Assembly (NCBI RefSeq): GCF_003269065.1
Contig: NZ_QLTA01000026.1
Coordinates: 1 to 64,000 of the forward strand
Length of the DNA: 64,000 bases
Source: Paracidovorax anthurii
GTDB lineage: Bacteria > Pseudomonadota > Gammaproteobacteria > Burkholderiales > Burkholderiaceae_C
Direction of reading: 5' to 3'
Each line of letters starts with the position of its first letter. Positions within the stretch are counted from its first letter, which is position 1. Positions 46,603-55,879 of the stretch are shown here, one piece after another. Under the pieces are notes generated by a model that saw only the letters and a program-made list of their open reading frames with translations, did no database searches and was not told the origin of the DNA. The translations under genes and the position numbers were made by a program.

Positions 46603-47628
46603 GTGACGCTCATCGGTAAGGCATGGCGAGGCGTCCAGCGGTTCGTGCAAGACATCCGAATCGACGCCGACTTTCCGCGCTACGAGCAAGAGCTGCGAGC
46701 GGCTCACGAGTCGACTGCGAACCGGCGTTTTGATACGGCCCAGCTTGAGCGAGAAATCGAGTCAATCTGGCGGACGGCTGAAGCTGATGGCTGCGCGGCC
46801 TACGGCACCCACATTCGCCAGAGGGAATCCTCAATCTACGCGCTCCAACCTGAGATCAACAAGCTCCGGACGCAACTTGAACTACTGAGCCGGGACTATC
46901 GTCGGGAGCTCGACGAGCTTTATGCAGAGAAGGCGAGCCTTCTGGATACGAAGCAAGTACTGTTCGAACAGATGAAGGCTTTGCAGCAGGAGCGCTCCGC
47001 CGCCCAAGACGAACTCAATGAGGCCTATGACGATTTGAACGAAGCCAAGTCATCGATCGACAGTTGGCATGCGAAATCGGAGCGGACGCCATGGCTGTTC
47101 GGTAACGGGGGCAAGAAGCTACCTGATCACTCCCTGTTCGGTCAGAGCTTTGGTGATCTCGACGGATACAAGGCCGATCGCGCCCGCGCCTGCGATGACA
47201 TCGGATCCTGCAAGGCAGCCATTGCAGAAATTGCAGGACGGCAGAAGGCCAACCGGACACTCCATCAGGAGAACAAGGCAAGCCTGAACCGCGTCTTCGA
47301 GTCAATCTCGACAGTGAAGGGGGCAAGGCAGCGCATGTTCGACCTGAGGGACCAGGGCGTGCGACGCCATCGAGTCGAGGCGGAGTTGGCCGAACGTGTT
47401 CGGCATGAGGTCGGCCTACAGAAGGATCTCAATCACCAGAAGAGCGCGATGGCCGAGCTTGTAGAGCAGCAGGCCGTTCGGTTGGGAATTGAAGAGCGGA
47501 AGCGCGCCGTCTCGGAACTGCGCGAGAAGCGCTCGCTGTACTTGATCGCATTTGATGCGCCTGAACAGCGCGCTGCAAGGCAGCAGGCACACCGCGAATG
47601 GTGGCTTGCAGGACGAGAGGCTGCATGA
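46603..47628 (+). CDS. Coiled-coil protein of unknown function
   Basis: 341 residues. I chose GTG 46603 because AAAGGA lies eight bases upstream; the frame is open to an earlier TTG at 46504 with no ribosome site. Most of the chain is charged helix: about 75-165 (YALQPEINKLRTQLELL, DELYAEKASLLDTKQVLFE, QQERSAAQDELNEAYDDLNE) and 200-315 (AEIAGRQKANRTLHQENK, AELAERVRHEVGLQKDLNH). A Gly-Lys-rich break (TPWLFGNGGKKLPDHSLFG) separates the two coils. There is no signal peptide or catalytic motif. It is encoded between the small membrane protein and the GHKL-nuclease genes. Confidence 0.72.
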   Translation: MTLIGKAWRGVQRFVQDIRIDADFPRYEQELRAAHESTANRRFDTAQLEREIESIWRTAEADGCAAYGTHIRQRESSIYALQPEINKLRTQLELLSRDYRRELDELYAEKASLLDTKQVLFEQMKALQQERSAAQDELNEAYDDLNEAKSSIDSWHAKSERTPWLFGNGGKKLPDHSLFGQSFGDLDGYKADRARACDDIGSCKAAIAEIAGRQKANRTLHQENKASLNRVFESISTVKGARQRMFDLRDQGVRRHRVEAELAERVRHEVGLQKDLNHQKSAMAELVEQQAVRLGIEERKRAVSELREKRSLYLIAFDAPEQRAARQQAHREWWLAGREAA

Positions 47629-47702
47629 AGTCTCAATGCTCATCAAGCCGACGGCCGGCTTGTCGGAGAAATCTGTAGGTAAGCCTGATAGAGAGGAAGA
47701 AG

Positions 47703-49454
47703 ATGGCAGCAAAGACTGCACGCTTTCAAGTTGATTCCAGGTTGGCCCGGCTGCTGAGCCAGGAATATCCGTCGACGGAAAAGGCCCTCAAGGAACTGGT
47801 CGACAACGCCTGGGATGCAGACGCTGAGAACGTCTGGATTTCACTGCCGGCGCCGATGACCGATACGCCGATCGTCATCGCTGATGACGGCTCGGGCATG
47901 ACACGGGCCGAGCTCGAATCGCACTACCTGGCCATCGCCAAAGACCGGCGTGAGCACCGAGGCGAGCGAACGGCAGGCAAGCAGCGCTCAGTGAAGGGAC
48001 GCAAGGGCATCGGCAAGTTCGCGGGCCTCATGGCTGCAGCGGAAATGACACTCGAGACCCGCACACGCGGAACGCTCAGCCGCTTCACGCTCCGCATGAC
48101 GGATCTGGCCGGTGTCTTAGATATCGAGCACCTGCCCATCCAGATTGAGACCGAGCGCTGCGACCCTGACTCGCACGGCACGACCATCACGCTCCACTCC
48201 CTGCACGGTGAGCTTGCCTTCCCCGACGCCGGCAGGATGCGGCAAGTGCTGATCTTCGAGTACGGACGAGCAGCGGACTTCGCCGTTCACGTGGATGGAA
48301 AGCCGCTCGGCGTCGACGATGTGGCCGGAACCTACACCGACCAGAGCATGGAAGTCCCGGGGGTCGGCGCAGTCCAGTTGCGGTTCGCAATCGCTGACGA
48401 GCGGTCGGCGCAGCGGCAAGCCGGCATCGTGCTTCGAGTCGATGACAAGGTGGTGGGGAAGCCTTCGTTCTTCGGTCTTGAAGAGCGGGAGGACTTTCCG
48501 CAGAAGCTGAAATCCAAGCTCTACGGCGAGGTCCAGGCGGACGGCCTGCGTGACCACGTGACCGCCGGCTGGGACAGTGTGATCGAGAACAGCAGTTTGC
48601 TAGCCGCAGTCGCCGAACAGGTCCAGCCCATCCTGATCGCTGCATACAAGGAGCGATACAGCCGCGAGATCCAGCTGGCGCAAGCGCGTATCAACCGCGC
48701 GATCAAGGACAGACTGGCTGCGATGCCAGAGCATCGTCGCGAGTTCGCCGACAAGGCGGTGCGCCGCACTCTGGAGCGCTTCTATGGAGAAGAACCGAGC
48801 AAGCTGGAGCAGTACGTTCATGTGCTGCTCGACGCAATTGAGCAATCAGCGTACGGCATCGTCCTGTCACACATTCACGACGCCGCGCGGAAGGATGTGG
48901 TCGCCATCTCGGTTGCGCTGGACGAGTTCGGCATAGCTGACTTGGCAACCTTAGTTACACAGGCCAAGGCGCGCGCACAGTTTCTCGATGAGCTTGAGGA
49001 ACTTGCGCGCAATCCGACCACGCGCGAGGCAGAGATGCACAAGGCCATCGAGCGGAATCTTTGGATCTTGGGGCCGACGTACACCTTCTTCCGTTCCAAC
49101 CAGACGCTCAGGCGCACCGTAGAGGATGCCCTGAACCGAAAGTACACGGGGGACAAGGCGCAGGAGCGTCCGGATCTGCTGCTCAACGAAGACTTAAACG
49201 GCGCGTGCCTGTTGATCGAGTTCAAGCGCCCGTCGCATGCGCTAAATCACGACGACTACGTACAGGCGATCAGCTACCGGCACGAATTGCGAAAGCACAT
49301 GAACAAGCCCATCAAGGTGTTGTTGATGGGCGGTAGCCGATCTGGTGACTTTCCCAACGAGCGGCGAGAACCGGATGTGGAGGTGGCGACCTTTGCAGAT
49401 GCTATCGCGACCGCCCGCCGCGCACTCGATTGGCAGCTGTCCGTGCAGGCCTGA
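47703..49454 (+). CDS. GHKL ATPase fused to a PD-(D/E)xK-like nuclease domain
   Basis: 583 residues behind a good AGAGGAAG site. The N-terminal GHKL/Hsp90-MutL-type ATP-binding fold has the N box E31-LVDN-AWDAD, G1 DDGSGM at 61-66, and G2 GRKGIGKFAG at 99-108. A transducer-like middle follows. The C-terminal about 130 residues hold a nuclease-like core: FFRSN, D491 in RPDLLL and E506-F-K508 in LLIEFKRPSH, then YVQAISYRHEL. This is the D...ExK pattern seen in Shedu/DUF4263-like nucleases. MutL/MORC-type GHKL ATPases are known partners of restriction systems. It likely senses or clamps DNA with ATP and cuts it. It is the last clear gene of the hsd operon. Confidence 0.82.
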   Translation: MAAKTARFQVDSRLARLLSQEYPSTEKALKELVDNAWDADAENVWISLPAPMTDTPIVIADDGSGMTRAELESHYLAIAKDRREHRGERTAGKQRSVKGRKGIGKFAGLMAAAEMTLETRTRGTLSRFTLRMTDLAGVLDIEHLPIQIETERCDPDSHGTTITLHSLHGELAFPDAGRMRQVLIFEYGRAADFAVHVDGKPLGVDDVAGTYTDQSMEVPGVGAVQLRFAIADERSAQRQAGIVLRVDDKVVGKPSFFGLEEREDFPQKLKSKLYGEVQADGLRDHVTAGWDSVIENSSLLAAVAEQVQPILIAAYKERYSREIQLAQARINRAIKDRLAAMPEHRREFADKAVRRTLERFYGEEPSKLEQYVHVLLDAIEQSAYGIVLSHIHDAARKDVVAISVALDEFGIADLATLVTQAKARAQFLDELEELARNPTTREAEMHKAIERNLWILGPTYTFFRSNQTLRRTVEDALNRKYTGDKAQERPDLLLNEDLNGACLLIEFKRPSHALNHDDYVQAISYRHELRKHMNKPIKVLLMGGSRSGDFPNERREPDVEVATFADAIATARRALDWQLSVQA

Positions 49455-49538
49455 ATTTAGCCTCTGTTGACACCGCTTGTGCCGGACATTTCTGGATGAG
49501 CTGCACTCCCCTTTAGCTACAAAGGCTTCGAATAAGCG

Positions 49539-50012
49539 ATGGATGTTCTGTACTACTGAAAAGACTACGAGTCCGATGTGCGCCAAGGTCGTATCGGCTA
49601 CTTCCGATCTGCCAACGACAAGCTTGAGGAACTGCGACAGCGATCCCCGGATGACATTTGGGTGGTGAAGACGCCGCGTGGGTACAAGGGGCGGCTGCAG
49701 TTGCTGGGACGACTGGTGTGGTCTGACTCGCCCATAACGAAGGTGATGGCAGCTCCCGGCGACAGCCTCATTCACTACCGGCCTGACGACCCTCGGTCTG
49801 TATGGTTCGACGAAGGGGTTGCGCAGAAGCACCTTGACGAGGTGACTGCCTGGTTGCGGGCCCACCATCCCAGCAGCCTGCGAGCGAACTTCCAGGGCGG
49901 CAACGGTCAACTGGCTGTCGAGCGATCCGCATCGCTTGAACTGCGGCGACTGACCGCGCACTGGCCTAGCCAACCATTTGCAGATGAAGTTGGTAAAAAA
50001 CCTTATGAGTAA
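49539..50012 (+). pseudogene. Small hypothetical protein gene interrupted by an in-frame UGA
   Basis: From ATG 49539 the frame reads MDVLYY, a TGA at 49557-49559, then KDYESDVRQGRIGYFRS and onward without a break to 50012. The run across the stop looks like one natural protein of 157 codons in which a Trp codon (TGG) has become TGA. The longest intact frame starts at GTG 49578 and gives 144 residues (RQGRIGYFRSANDKLEEL, DDIWVVKTPRGYKGRLQLLGRLVWSD). It might still be made by internal initiation. I do not recognise its function. Weak -35-like TTGACA lies at 49467. It sits between the GHKL-nuclease gene and the second sigma54 promoter. Confidence 0.62.
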
Positions 50013-50015
50013 ATA

Positions 50016-50029
50016 AGAACTCTTGTTCT
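50016..50029. promoter_or_regulatory. Candidate activator dyad upstream of operon 2
   Basis: AGAAC-TCTT-GTTCT, a perfect 5-bp-arm dyad, 76 bp upstream of the sigma54 GG, about -100 to the predicted start. A related AGAAC-N4-ATTCC stands at a similar place upstream of operon 3. The position suits an upstream activating site for a sigma54 activator. Confidence 0.45.
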
Positions 50030-50049
50030 GACCAATGTGGCCGCGAGCC

Positions 50050-50062
50050 TATATTGTTGATT
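50050..50062. promoter_or_regulatory. IHF-like site upstream of operon 2
   Basis: TATATTGTTGATT matches the IHF consensus YAANNNNTTGATW with one mismatch. TTGATT begins 35 bp before the sigma54 GG, exactly as in operon 3. IHF bending between activator site and promoter is standard for sigma54 systems. Confidence 0.5.
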
Positions 50063-50090
50063 TATATGGATTTCCTGCCATCTCTCGCCC

Positions 50091-50106
50091 TGGCATGACT
50101 CTCGCA
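50091..50106 (+). promoter_or_regulatory. Sigma54-type promoter upstream of the DUF2130 operon
   Basis: TGGCATGACTCTCGCA, with GG 50092-50093 and GC 50104-50105 separated by 10 bases. The -24 block differs from TGGCACG by one base; the -12 block is TCGCA. The predicted start near 50117 gives a 27-base leader with GGAG before ATG 50144. Confidence 0.72.
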
Positions 50107-50143
50107 AAGAGTCAGGTATCGACAACCCTTCGGAGTGGAAACC

Positions 50144-51553
50144 ATGAACGACATCATCTGCCCGCATTGCGGCAAAGCCTTCAAGATCGACGATGCCGGA
50201 TACGCCGACATCCTGAAGCAAGTGCGCGACAGCGACTTCGAACACCAGTTGCACGAGCGCCTGGAGTTGGCTGAACGCGACAAGCAATCTGCCGTGCAAC
50301 TGGCCCGTGCCCAGATGACTGCCGAGCTGCAGAAACAGACGGCCGCTCGTGAATCCGAAATCCAAGCGCTCAAGGCAAAACTTCAAGCCGAGGAAGTGGC
50401 CCGGCAATTGGCCGTGACGCAGGCATTGACTGGCGTGGAAAAGCAGCGCGACGCTTTGGCGGGTGAGCTGGAGCGCGTTCGGCAGGAAAGCCTTTCGGCG
50501 AAGCAGATGGCCGAAGACAAGCTGGATCACGAGCTTCAGAAAGCTGCCGCCGAGAAGGACGCCCAGATCCAGGCCCTCAACGCCCGATTGGATGCAGCTG
50601 AATTGACGCAGACGCTGGCCATCACCGAGGCGCGCAGCGCTGTGGAGAAGGAGCGCGATGAACTGCGTATTAGTCTGGAGCGTGCGCGTCTGGACAAACA
50701 GCTTGCCGAACAGTCTCTCAGGGACCGTTATGAGGTCCAGATCAAGGACCGCGACGACGCCATTGAGCGACTGCGCGACATGAAGGCTCGGCTTTCCACC
50801 AAGATGGTGGGTGAAACCCTGGAACAGCACTGCGAGACCGAGTTCAATCGCATCCGCGCCACTGCGTTCCCGAGGGCCTACTTCGAGAAAGACAATGACG
50901 CCAGCAGTGGCAGCAAGGGCGACTACATCTTCCGCGACACGGACGAGGGGAGCGCCGAGATCGTCTCGATCATGTTCGAGATGAAAAACGAGAGCGACAC
51001 CACGGCGACCAAGAAGCGCAACGAGGATTTCCTGAAAGAGCTGGACAGAGACCGCATCGAGAAAGGCTGCGAGTACGCGGTGCTGGTGTCGCTACTGGAG
51101 CCCGAGAGCGAGCTTTACAACACCGGCATCGTGGACGTATTCCATCGCTACCCCAAGATGTACGTGGTGCGTCCGCAGTTCTTCATCCCCATCATCACGC
51201 TGCTGCGCAATGCGGCCATGAATTCGCTGAAGTACAAGGCCGAGCTCGCTCTGGTGAAGGCCCAGAACATCGACATCACGAACTTCGAGAATCAGCTCGA
51301 CAGCTTCAAGGACGCTTTTGCCAAGAACTACGACTTGGCGTCCCGGCGTTTCCAGACTGCGATTGACGAGATCGACAAGTCCATCGATCACCTGCAAAAG
51401 ACCAAGGACGCCTTGCTGGGAGCTGATCGCAACCTCCGCTTGGCCAACGACAAAGCGCAGGACGTGACCATCAAGAAGCTGACCAAGGGCAACCCAACCA
51501 TGGCGGCGAAGTTTGCGGAACTCAAGAATTCCGACGTCACTGGAATTGGCTGA
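50144..51553 (+). CDS. DUF2130-family protein with zinc-ribbon-like start and nuclease-like C-terminus
   Basis: 469 residues. ATG 50144 is preferred over GTG 50135 because GGAG lies eight bases before it. CPHCGKAF at the N-terminus looks like half of a zinc ribbon. Residues about 25-220 are a long charged coiled coil. The C-terminal domain (about 230-400) is DUF2130: [25 protein letters not shown], and [11 protein letters not shown], a D...ExK-like arrangement that suggests a restriction-endonuclease fold, then [13 protein letters not shown]2130 proteins are widespread but not well characterised. It is the first gene behind the second sigma54 promoter and so probably works with the two genes that follow. 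Confidence 0.82.
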   Translation: MNDIICPHCGKAFKIDDAGYADILKQVRDSDFEHQLHERLELAERDKQSAVQLARAQMTAELQKQTAARESEIQALKAKLQAEEVARQLAVTQALTGVEKQRDALAGELERVRQESLSAKQMAEDKLDHELQKAAAEKDAQIQALNARLDAAELTQTLAITEARSAVEKERDELRISLERARLDKQLAEQSLRDRYEVQIKDRDDAIERLRDMKARLSTKMVGETLEQHCETEFNRIRATAFPRAYFEKDNDASSGSKGDYIFRDTDEGSAEIVSIMFEMKNESDTTATKKRNEDFLKELDRDRIEKGCEYAVLVSLLEPESELYNTGIVDVFHRYPKMYVVRPQFFIPIITLLRNAAMNSLKYKAELALVKAQNIDITNFENQLDSFKDAFAKNYDLASRRFQTAIDEIDKSIDHLQKTKDALLGADRNLRLANDKAQDVTIKKLTKGNPTMAAKFAELKNSDVTGIG

Positions 51554-51678
51554 TTGTGCGGCCCCGCGCTGCCTGACTTCATCAATAACATGAGGTTGGG
51601 GGACTCAGCTTGGCGCCAGCTGGTGCCGCTTATGCCAGAACGCCTTGCACGGCACTCAAACAAAGGGAGGAGACCTGA

Positions 51679-53337
51679 ATGGAAGTCTCGACGCACTGGG
51701 TTAAGCCACCAACTGCAATTGGTGGCCTCGACCACCTAGGGACACAAGGACCGTGTTTGGCAATTTACGCGCGGTTGCTGCCCGGAATCACGAACGTCAC
51801 CGACCGGGCTCGGTACTACTCGCTGTATCCGTGGGTTGTCTGGTCTTTCGACCAGCACTTTCCTACCGCCAACGCTGACATCTTTGTCGAATACTTTCGG
51901 CGAGCGGACTGCCTGTTCACCCTGATATCCGAGCGCCATGCGCGGCAGACCGATCATGAGGCCGAGCGACACGGCATTGCCATGGTTGGGCGCGTCCAAC
52001 TGCTCCAGGCCTTGGACAGGCTGGAAGGAGGTGAAGAACTGCGCCTTTCGACCTACACGGACCGAGCTGATGGCAACCCTCGGCGGTACTTCATGAACCG
52101 TCTTGGCGGGCTTGGCCAGTATTACGCCGGCACATTGGCTCAACTCGAGTTGATGGATCCGTCTGCAAGGCCATGGGTGAAGTTCACTATCGAGCGCGGT
52201 CAACCCATGGCGGAAGCAGTCGCAGCCGCGGTGCCCGGCGACCTGTTCTGGGGACTTGTCCAGTCTGACAGGGTAACGTTGGCTGACTTGGACGCCTTGT
52301 CTCACTTCTGTGCCTGCAGCATTTCCGCGGGGACGCAGGAGCACGAATCATTGACGGACATCTTCTTCGACCGCGAGAACGCCTATGGAGCGCTTGGCGA
52401 ACAACGGCGCCAGTCGCTCACGCTCATCCTGCACCTGGCCACAGCATTGCACGCACAAACAGGTGAAGACTTGACCGAACAGGTATTCCGAGCAGCAACT
52501 TACTCGAGCGTCTTGCCAGGTGCAGTCCAATGGAAGGTACCTCCCGCACTTGAAGAGACGCGAAGGGCATGGGCAATCTACGAGCGCAACGACCTTCTAT
52601 CCGTAGTCATGCAGGCCGTCTTCTCGGTCTGCTTGGATACGCTGACATCGCCCGCAGCAACTGATCAAAGGAGCCTGTCCAGCGTTGAAACGTTTGCTGC
52701 GGCTTTGGCAGCGAACGATGAGGCCAAGGCCTGCTATGCTGACCTCTCGGCAGACTCGTTCGGGACGCTGTGTGAGGTGCTCCGAGTGTCTGGGCCCGCC
52801 TTGACTGAATGGGAGTCTTCCAGTCACGAGTTTCAATTGGCTGCAGACCTGCAGAAGGATGCGACTTCGAATCCTGGCATTGGCTTGCAGTTGAGCCGGG
52901 CATTCCAAGCGCTCGCGCTACTGTCCGTCAGGGCGAGCGAAGTCGACCTGCCCTACGGATCACTGCCAATCGGTAGCGACGAGCTGCTGGACGCTCCTAT
53001 CAACCTAAAGTCGGCACAAGCGCGCTTCCAGGCCTGGAAATCGATGTCGCTCCAGCAGGTCGCTGAAGACCTAATTGCTTGGTGCATGAATACACACCTG
53101 CGCGTTGCATTGCGAAAACTGCGCCAGGGTGGGCAGTCGACGTTTCGCTTCCGACCCACTGAGCGAGGCTTGCAGTTGGTCGATATCCCTGAACCCGCCG
53201 CTACCACACCACGCTTCCGGCAAGCCGTTCAGATCTTGCGTGACATCGGCGTGCTGACAAGGGATGCCTCCAAGCTTGGAAGGCCGACTCGGCCGACCCT
53301 GCTTGGCACGTCTCTTCTGGAGGCATACGGTGGGTGA
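51679..53337 (+). CDS. Unrecognised 552-residue protein
   Basis: 552 residues from ATG 51679, preceded at some distance by GGGAGGAG. I recognise no domain. The N-terminus is distinctive (STHWVKPPTAIGGLDHLGTQ, then LPGITNVTDRARYYSLYPW) and may mark a family. The rest is mostly helical, with no membrane segment, no signal peptide and no nucleotide-binding motif. The last 8 bases overlap the next gene, which encodes a PLD-like protein, so the two are very likely a functional pair. A scaffold or sensor role for the PLD nuclease is a guess. A 125-bp gap separates it from DUF2130. Confidence 0.8.
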   Translation: MEVSTHWVKPPTAIGGLDHLGTQGPCLAIYARLLPGITNVTDRARYYSLYPWVVWSFDQHFPTANADIFVEYFRRADCLFTLISERHARQTDHEAERHGIAMVGRVQLLQALDRLEGGEELRLSTYTDRADGNPRRYFMNRLGGLGQYYAGTLAQLELMDPSARPWVKFTIERGQPMAEAVAAAVPGDLFWGLVQSDRVTLADLDALSHFCACSISAGTQEHESLTDIFFDRENAYGALGEQRRQSLTLILHLATALHAQTGEDLTEQVFRAATYSSVLPGAVQWKVPPALEETRRAWAIYERNDLLSVVMQAVFSVCLDTLTSPAATDQRSLSSVETFAAALAANDEAKACYADLSADSFGTLCEVLRVSGPALTEWESSSHEFQLAADLQKDATSNPGIGLQLSRAFQALALLSVRASEVDLPYGSLPIGSDELLDAPINLKSAQARFQAWKSMSLQQVAEDLIAWCMNTHLRVALRKLRQGGQSTFRFRPTERGLQLVDIPEPAATTPRFRQAVQILRDIGVLTRDASKLGRPTRPTLLGTSLLEAYGG

Positions 53338-55843
53338 GCCGATATCCCTTGTCGATGTGGTGAAGCGCGGTGGCTACGAAGCATCACTGATCACCACGTT
53401 CAACGCGACGTTGCCGTTCTATGAGGAGTTCGTGCTTCGCAGGCTCATGGCAGCAGGATCCCGCTACAACGTGGTGATGATGGATGCAGCGCAATGCGCG
53501 CAGGCATGGTCGAGCGAAGCAGCCAGACCCCGTCTCGCCGGACATGCCTACGCACTCCTTCCGATGAAGGTGCCGGGCGCATTCCATCCCAAGGTGTGCC
53601 TGCTCGCAGGACCTCGAAAGGCCTCCCTTCTGATCGGTAGTCACAACCTGACCCTCTCTGGCTTTGGCTACAACCGGGAAGTGACCAACTGGATTGACGT
53701 TGCCGGTACCAAGGATGCTGACGGGGTTGCCGCGTTGGCAGACACCTGGGCGCTATTGGAGACATGGATCAACCAGCAGGCACCTTATCTCCCGGACTCG
53801 CTGCTGGAGTCCGCCCGCGCGCTGGCCAAGTTCGTCGCGCCACTCACTCAGCGGATTTCAGCAGCGGGCAGATCCGACGTTCTAGGTCAGTCATTGTCAG
53901 GTCAGAGTCTCTTCGAGCAGTTGAAGCCCAGAGTTCCAGAGCGAGTCGAGCGCATCCTGATGATGGGCGCTTTCTTTGATGCTGAGTTCGGCTTGCTTCG
54001 CAGCCTTTCCGTCCAATGGCCGATGGCCGAGCTTGTTGCGCTCATTGACCCTGACTCGGTGCACTTGGGCAAGGGGCTAAACAACGTCAGTTGCCGCTTT
54101 GTGGACGCACGGTCGCTGTGGCCAGATCAGGCACCGCGCTACTTGCACGCGAAAGCCATCTACTTCGAGTCCGCGCAAGGGGATCTGTTCGTCTCTGGCA
54201 GCGCGAATCCCAGTCGACCGGCTTGGCTCGGTACCGCTACAAATGGGAACGTTGAGGCAGTGGTTGCGCGCGCCGGTTCAGCGGCCCGAGAGATCGCCGG
54301 CGCGATGGGACTCGCAAAGGCCTTTGGTCTCCCGCCCCTGAACCAGGCAGAGCTTGAGTCGGTGGCCGAACGAGGCCATAACGAGATGGTTCACCTTGCT
54401 GATGAGTTCGAGTCGGTTCGCGTCGCCATTGCCGACGCCGACGCGGAGTCAATAGCCTTCGACTACCCCAATCCAGAGCGCTTGACGTTGATGCACACGG
54501 AAGGCGCGAGTGCCGACGAACGCTGGGATGGATCACTGGAGATCGCAGGGCCGTCACGGGTTGCGATCAGAACTGAGGGGGCGCTTGGACGCATTCGGTC
54601 TGTGGTGTTCCGCGTTGGCGACGAGAGGATGCTTCGCGCCATCGTTCATCACCCTGCCAGCTTGAGTGGCTTGGCGCACACCAAGCGCCAGGCCATCCTG
54701 CGTGAGGCGCTCGGAACTCTGGGCTCTGGTGAGGGTGATGTTGCCCGCTTGATCGCTTCGGTCGAGAAGGTCATCTTCTCAGATGACATCCATGCCGATT
54801 TGACAACGCTTTCGCGCACTGGGCGGAACCTGACCGACGATGCAACTACGCTTGCCCGGCCTGCCAGCCTCGGCGTGCATGTGGCTGATATGCCGAAGCA
54901 GAGGAAGAAGCTGCGCTTGCTGAAGTCGGGAGATTTGGCCTATTTGCTAGACGTGCTAATCCGACGGCTTGGAATTGACCTTGAGAGCCAGCCGGGCACA
55001 ACAGATTCGCGCGGGCGAACTGAAGAGGAGTCGGTCAATCAAGATGATGACGACTTGCCCGAGGCGCCTGCACAAGACCCCTCCGGACCCAGTGACGCAG
55101 AAATTGCCGAGATTGTCCGTCGCAAAGCCAGAACCTTGGTAAGGCGCATGACAAAGCAGCTTATTGCGGCCTGCCAGGACCAGCGAAAGGCCCAGAGCGC
55201 TATCGTGCAACTCGTCGCTGTATTGGGGCTGATCCGAGAGCTAAGACGCCTGCGGCTTCACCCCCGATGGCGCATCACCCCTAGCCTCGTTGACGAGACC
55301 GATAGACGAGATCTGCTTGATGGTGCGATGTCGGCACTCTTCGGGCCTGAATCCAGGCTGCTGCAAGTCGTGAGCGATCAGGCGGACGAGCCCATCGAGG
55401 AAGTGGGTTTCCTTCGAACGCTTTTGCTTTGGCTGGCCTGGGATTTGGGCGAAGAGCTGACGGAACGAATCGGCCCTCTCGTGGAGGAAGAAGACGCCAT
55501 TCGTGCCGTGCGAGCAAATGCAGTGCTGTACGAGTTGCTGCCAGCGGCGGCGTCGGACCCGGACGAGGCCGCCGAGTTGGAGCGGAGTGTTCGTATGACG
55601 TTGGTTCCAACTGGCACGGAAGGCGCTCGAGCGACGAACTGGATGCGACGCCACCTTGCAGTCGGCTTGACCGTGAGGGGCATGAGCCCAGAAACGCTAA
55701 GGATCAAGCCCGGTCTTGCCCGCGGGATGCTAGCGATGGTGCCAAAGTCCGCTCCTGCACGCCTTCGGGTGGTGAGTGCCGTAGCTGGTCCAGAGGTCAC
55801 GCTGTGGGACTTTGATGGGACCAGGACGTTCCTCGCCCAGTAG
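53330..55843 (+). CDS. Phospholipase-D-like protein with two HKD motifs, probable nuclease
   Basis: 837 residues from GTG 53330, chosen because GGAGG lies six bases upstream and it overlaps the previous stop. Two PLD motifs are visible in the first third: FHPKVCLLAGPRKASLLIGS then HNLT near 85-110, and LHAKAIYFES ... FVSGSANPS near 270-295. Two HxK motifs in one chain form one active site. An acidic linker (about 555-590, EEESVNQDDDDLPEA) precedes a helical C-terminal domain with RKARTLVRRMTKQLIAACQ and DRRDLLDGAMSALFG. PLD-like proteins in defence loci usually cut nucleic acid. With DUF2130 and the unknown partner it forms a three-gene sigma54 operon. Confidence 0.82.
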   Translation: MGEPISLVDVVKRGGYEASLITTFNATLPFYEEFVLRRLMAAGSRYNVVMMDAAQCAQAWSSEAARPRLAGHAYALLPMKVPGAFHPKVCLLAGPRKASLLIGSHNLTLSGFGYNREVTNWIDVAGTKDADGVAALADTWALLETWINQQAPYLPDSLLESARALAKFVAPLTQRISAAGRSDVLGQSLSGQSLFEQLKPRVPERVERILMMGAFFDAEFGLLRSLSVQWPMAELVALIDPDSVHLGKGLNNVSCRFVDARSLWPDQAPRYLHAKAIYFESAQGDLFVSGSANPSRPAWLGTATNGNVEAVVARAGSAAREIAGAMGLAKAFGLPPLNQAELESVAERGHNEMVHLADEFESVRVAIADADAESIAFDYPNPERLTLMHTEGASADERWDGSLEIAGPSRVAIRTEGALGRIRSVVFRVGDERMLRAIVHHPASLSGLAHTKRQAILREALGTLGSGEGDVARLIASVEKVIFSDDIHADLTTLSRTGRNLTDDATTLARPASLGVHVADMPKQRKKLRLLKSGDLAYLLDVLIRRLGIDLESQPGTTDSRGRTEEESVNQDDDDLPEAPAQDPSGPSDAEIAEIVRRKARTLVRRMTKQLIAACQDQRKAQSAIVQLVAVLGLIRELRRLRLHPRWRITPSLVDETDRRDLLDGAMSALFGPESRLLQVVSDQADEPIEEVGFLRTLLLWLAWDLGEELTERIGPLVEEEDAIRAVRANAVLYELLPAAASDPDEAAELERSVRMTLVPTGTEGARATNWMRRHLAVGLTVRGMSPETLRIKPGLARGMLAMVPKSAPARLRVVSAVAGPEVTLWDFDGTRTFLAQ

Positions 55844-55879
55844 CCGCCATCCCTCCTTCGCCCCAAGGTGGATCTACTA

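Noticed and set aside
49539-49580. Selenocysteine at the in-frame UGA
   Set aside because: No selenocysteine-insertion hairpin was apparent after the UGA and the site best fits a Trp codon; selenoprotein genes are not suggested by context.
51630-51645. Possible fourth sigma54 promoter TGGTGCCGCTTATGCC before the 51679 gene
   Set aside because: GG-N10-GC spacing is present, but both the -24 and -12 blocks deviate at several bases and the TCGC feature of the other three is missing.
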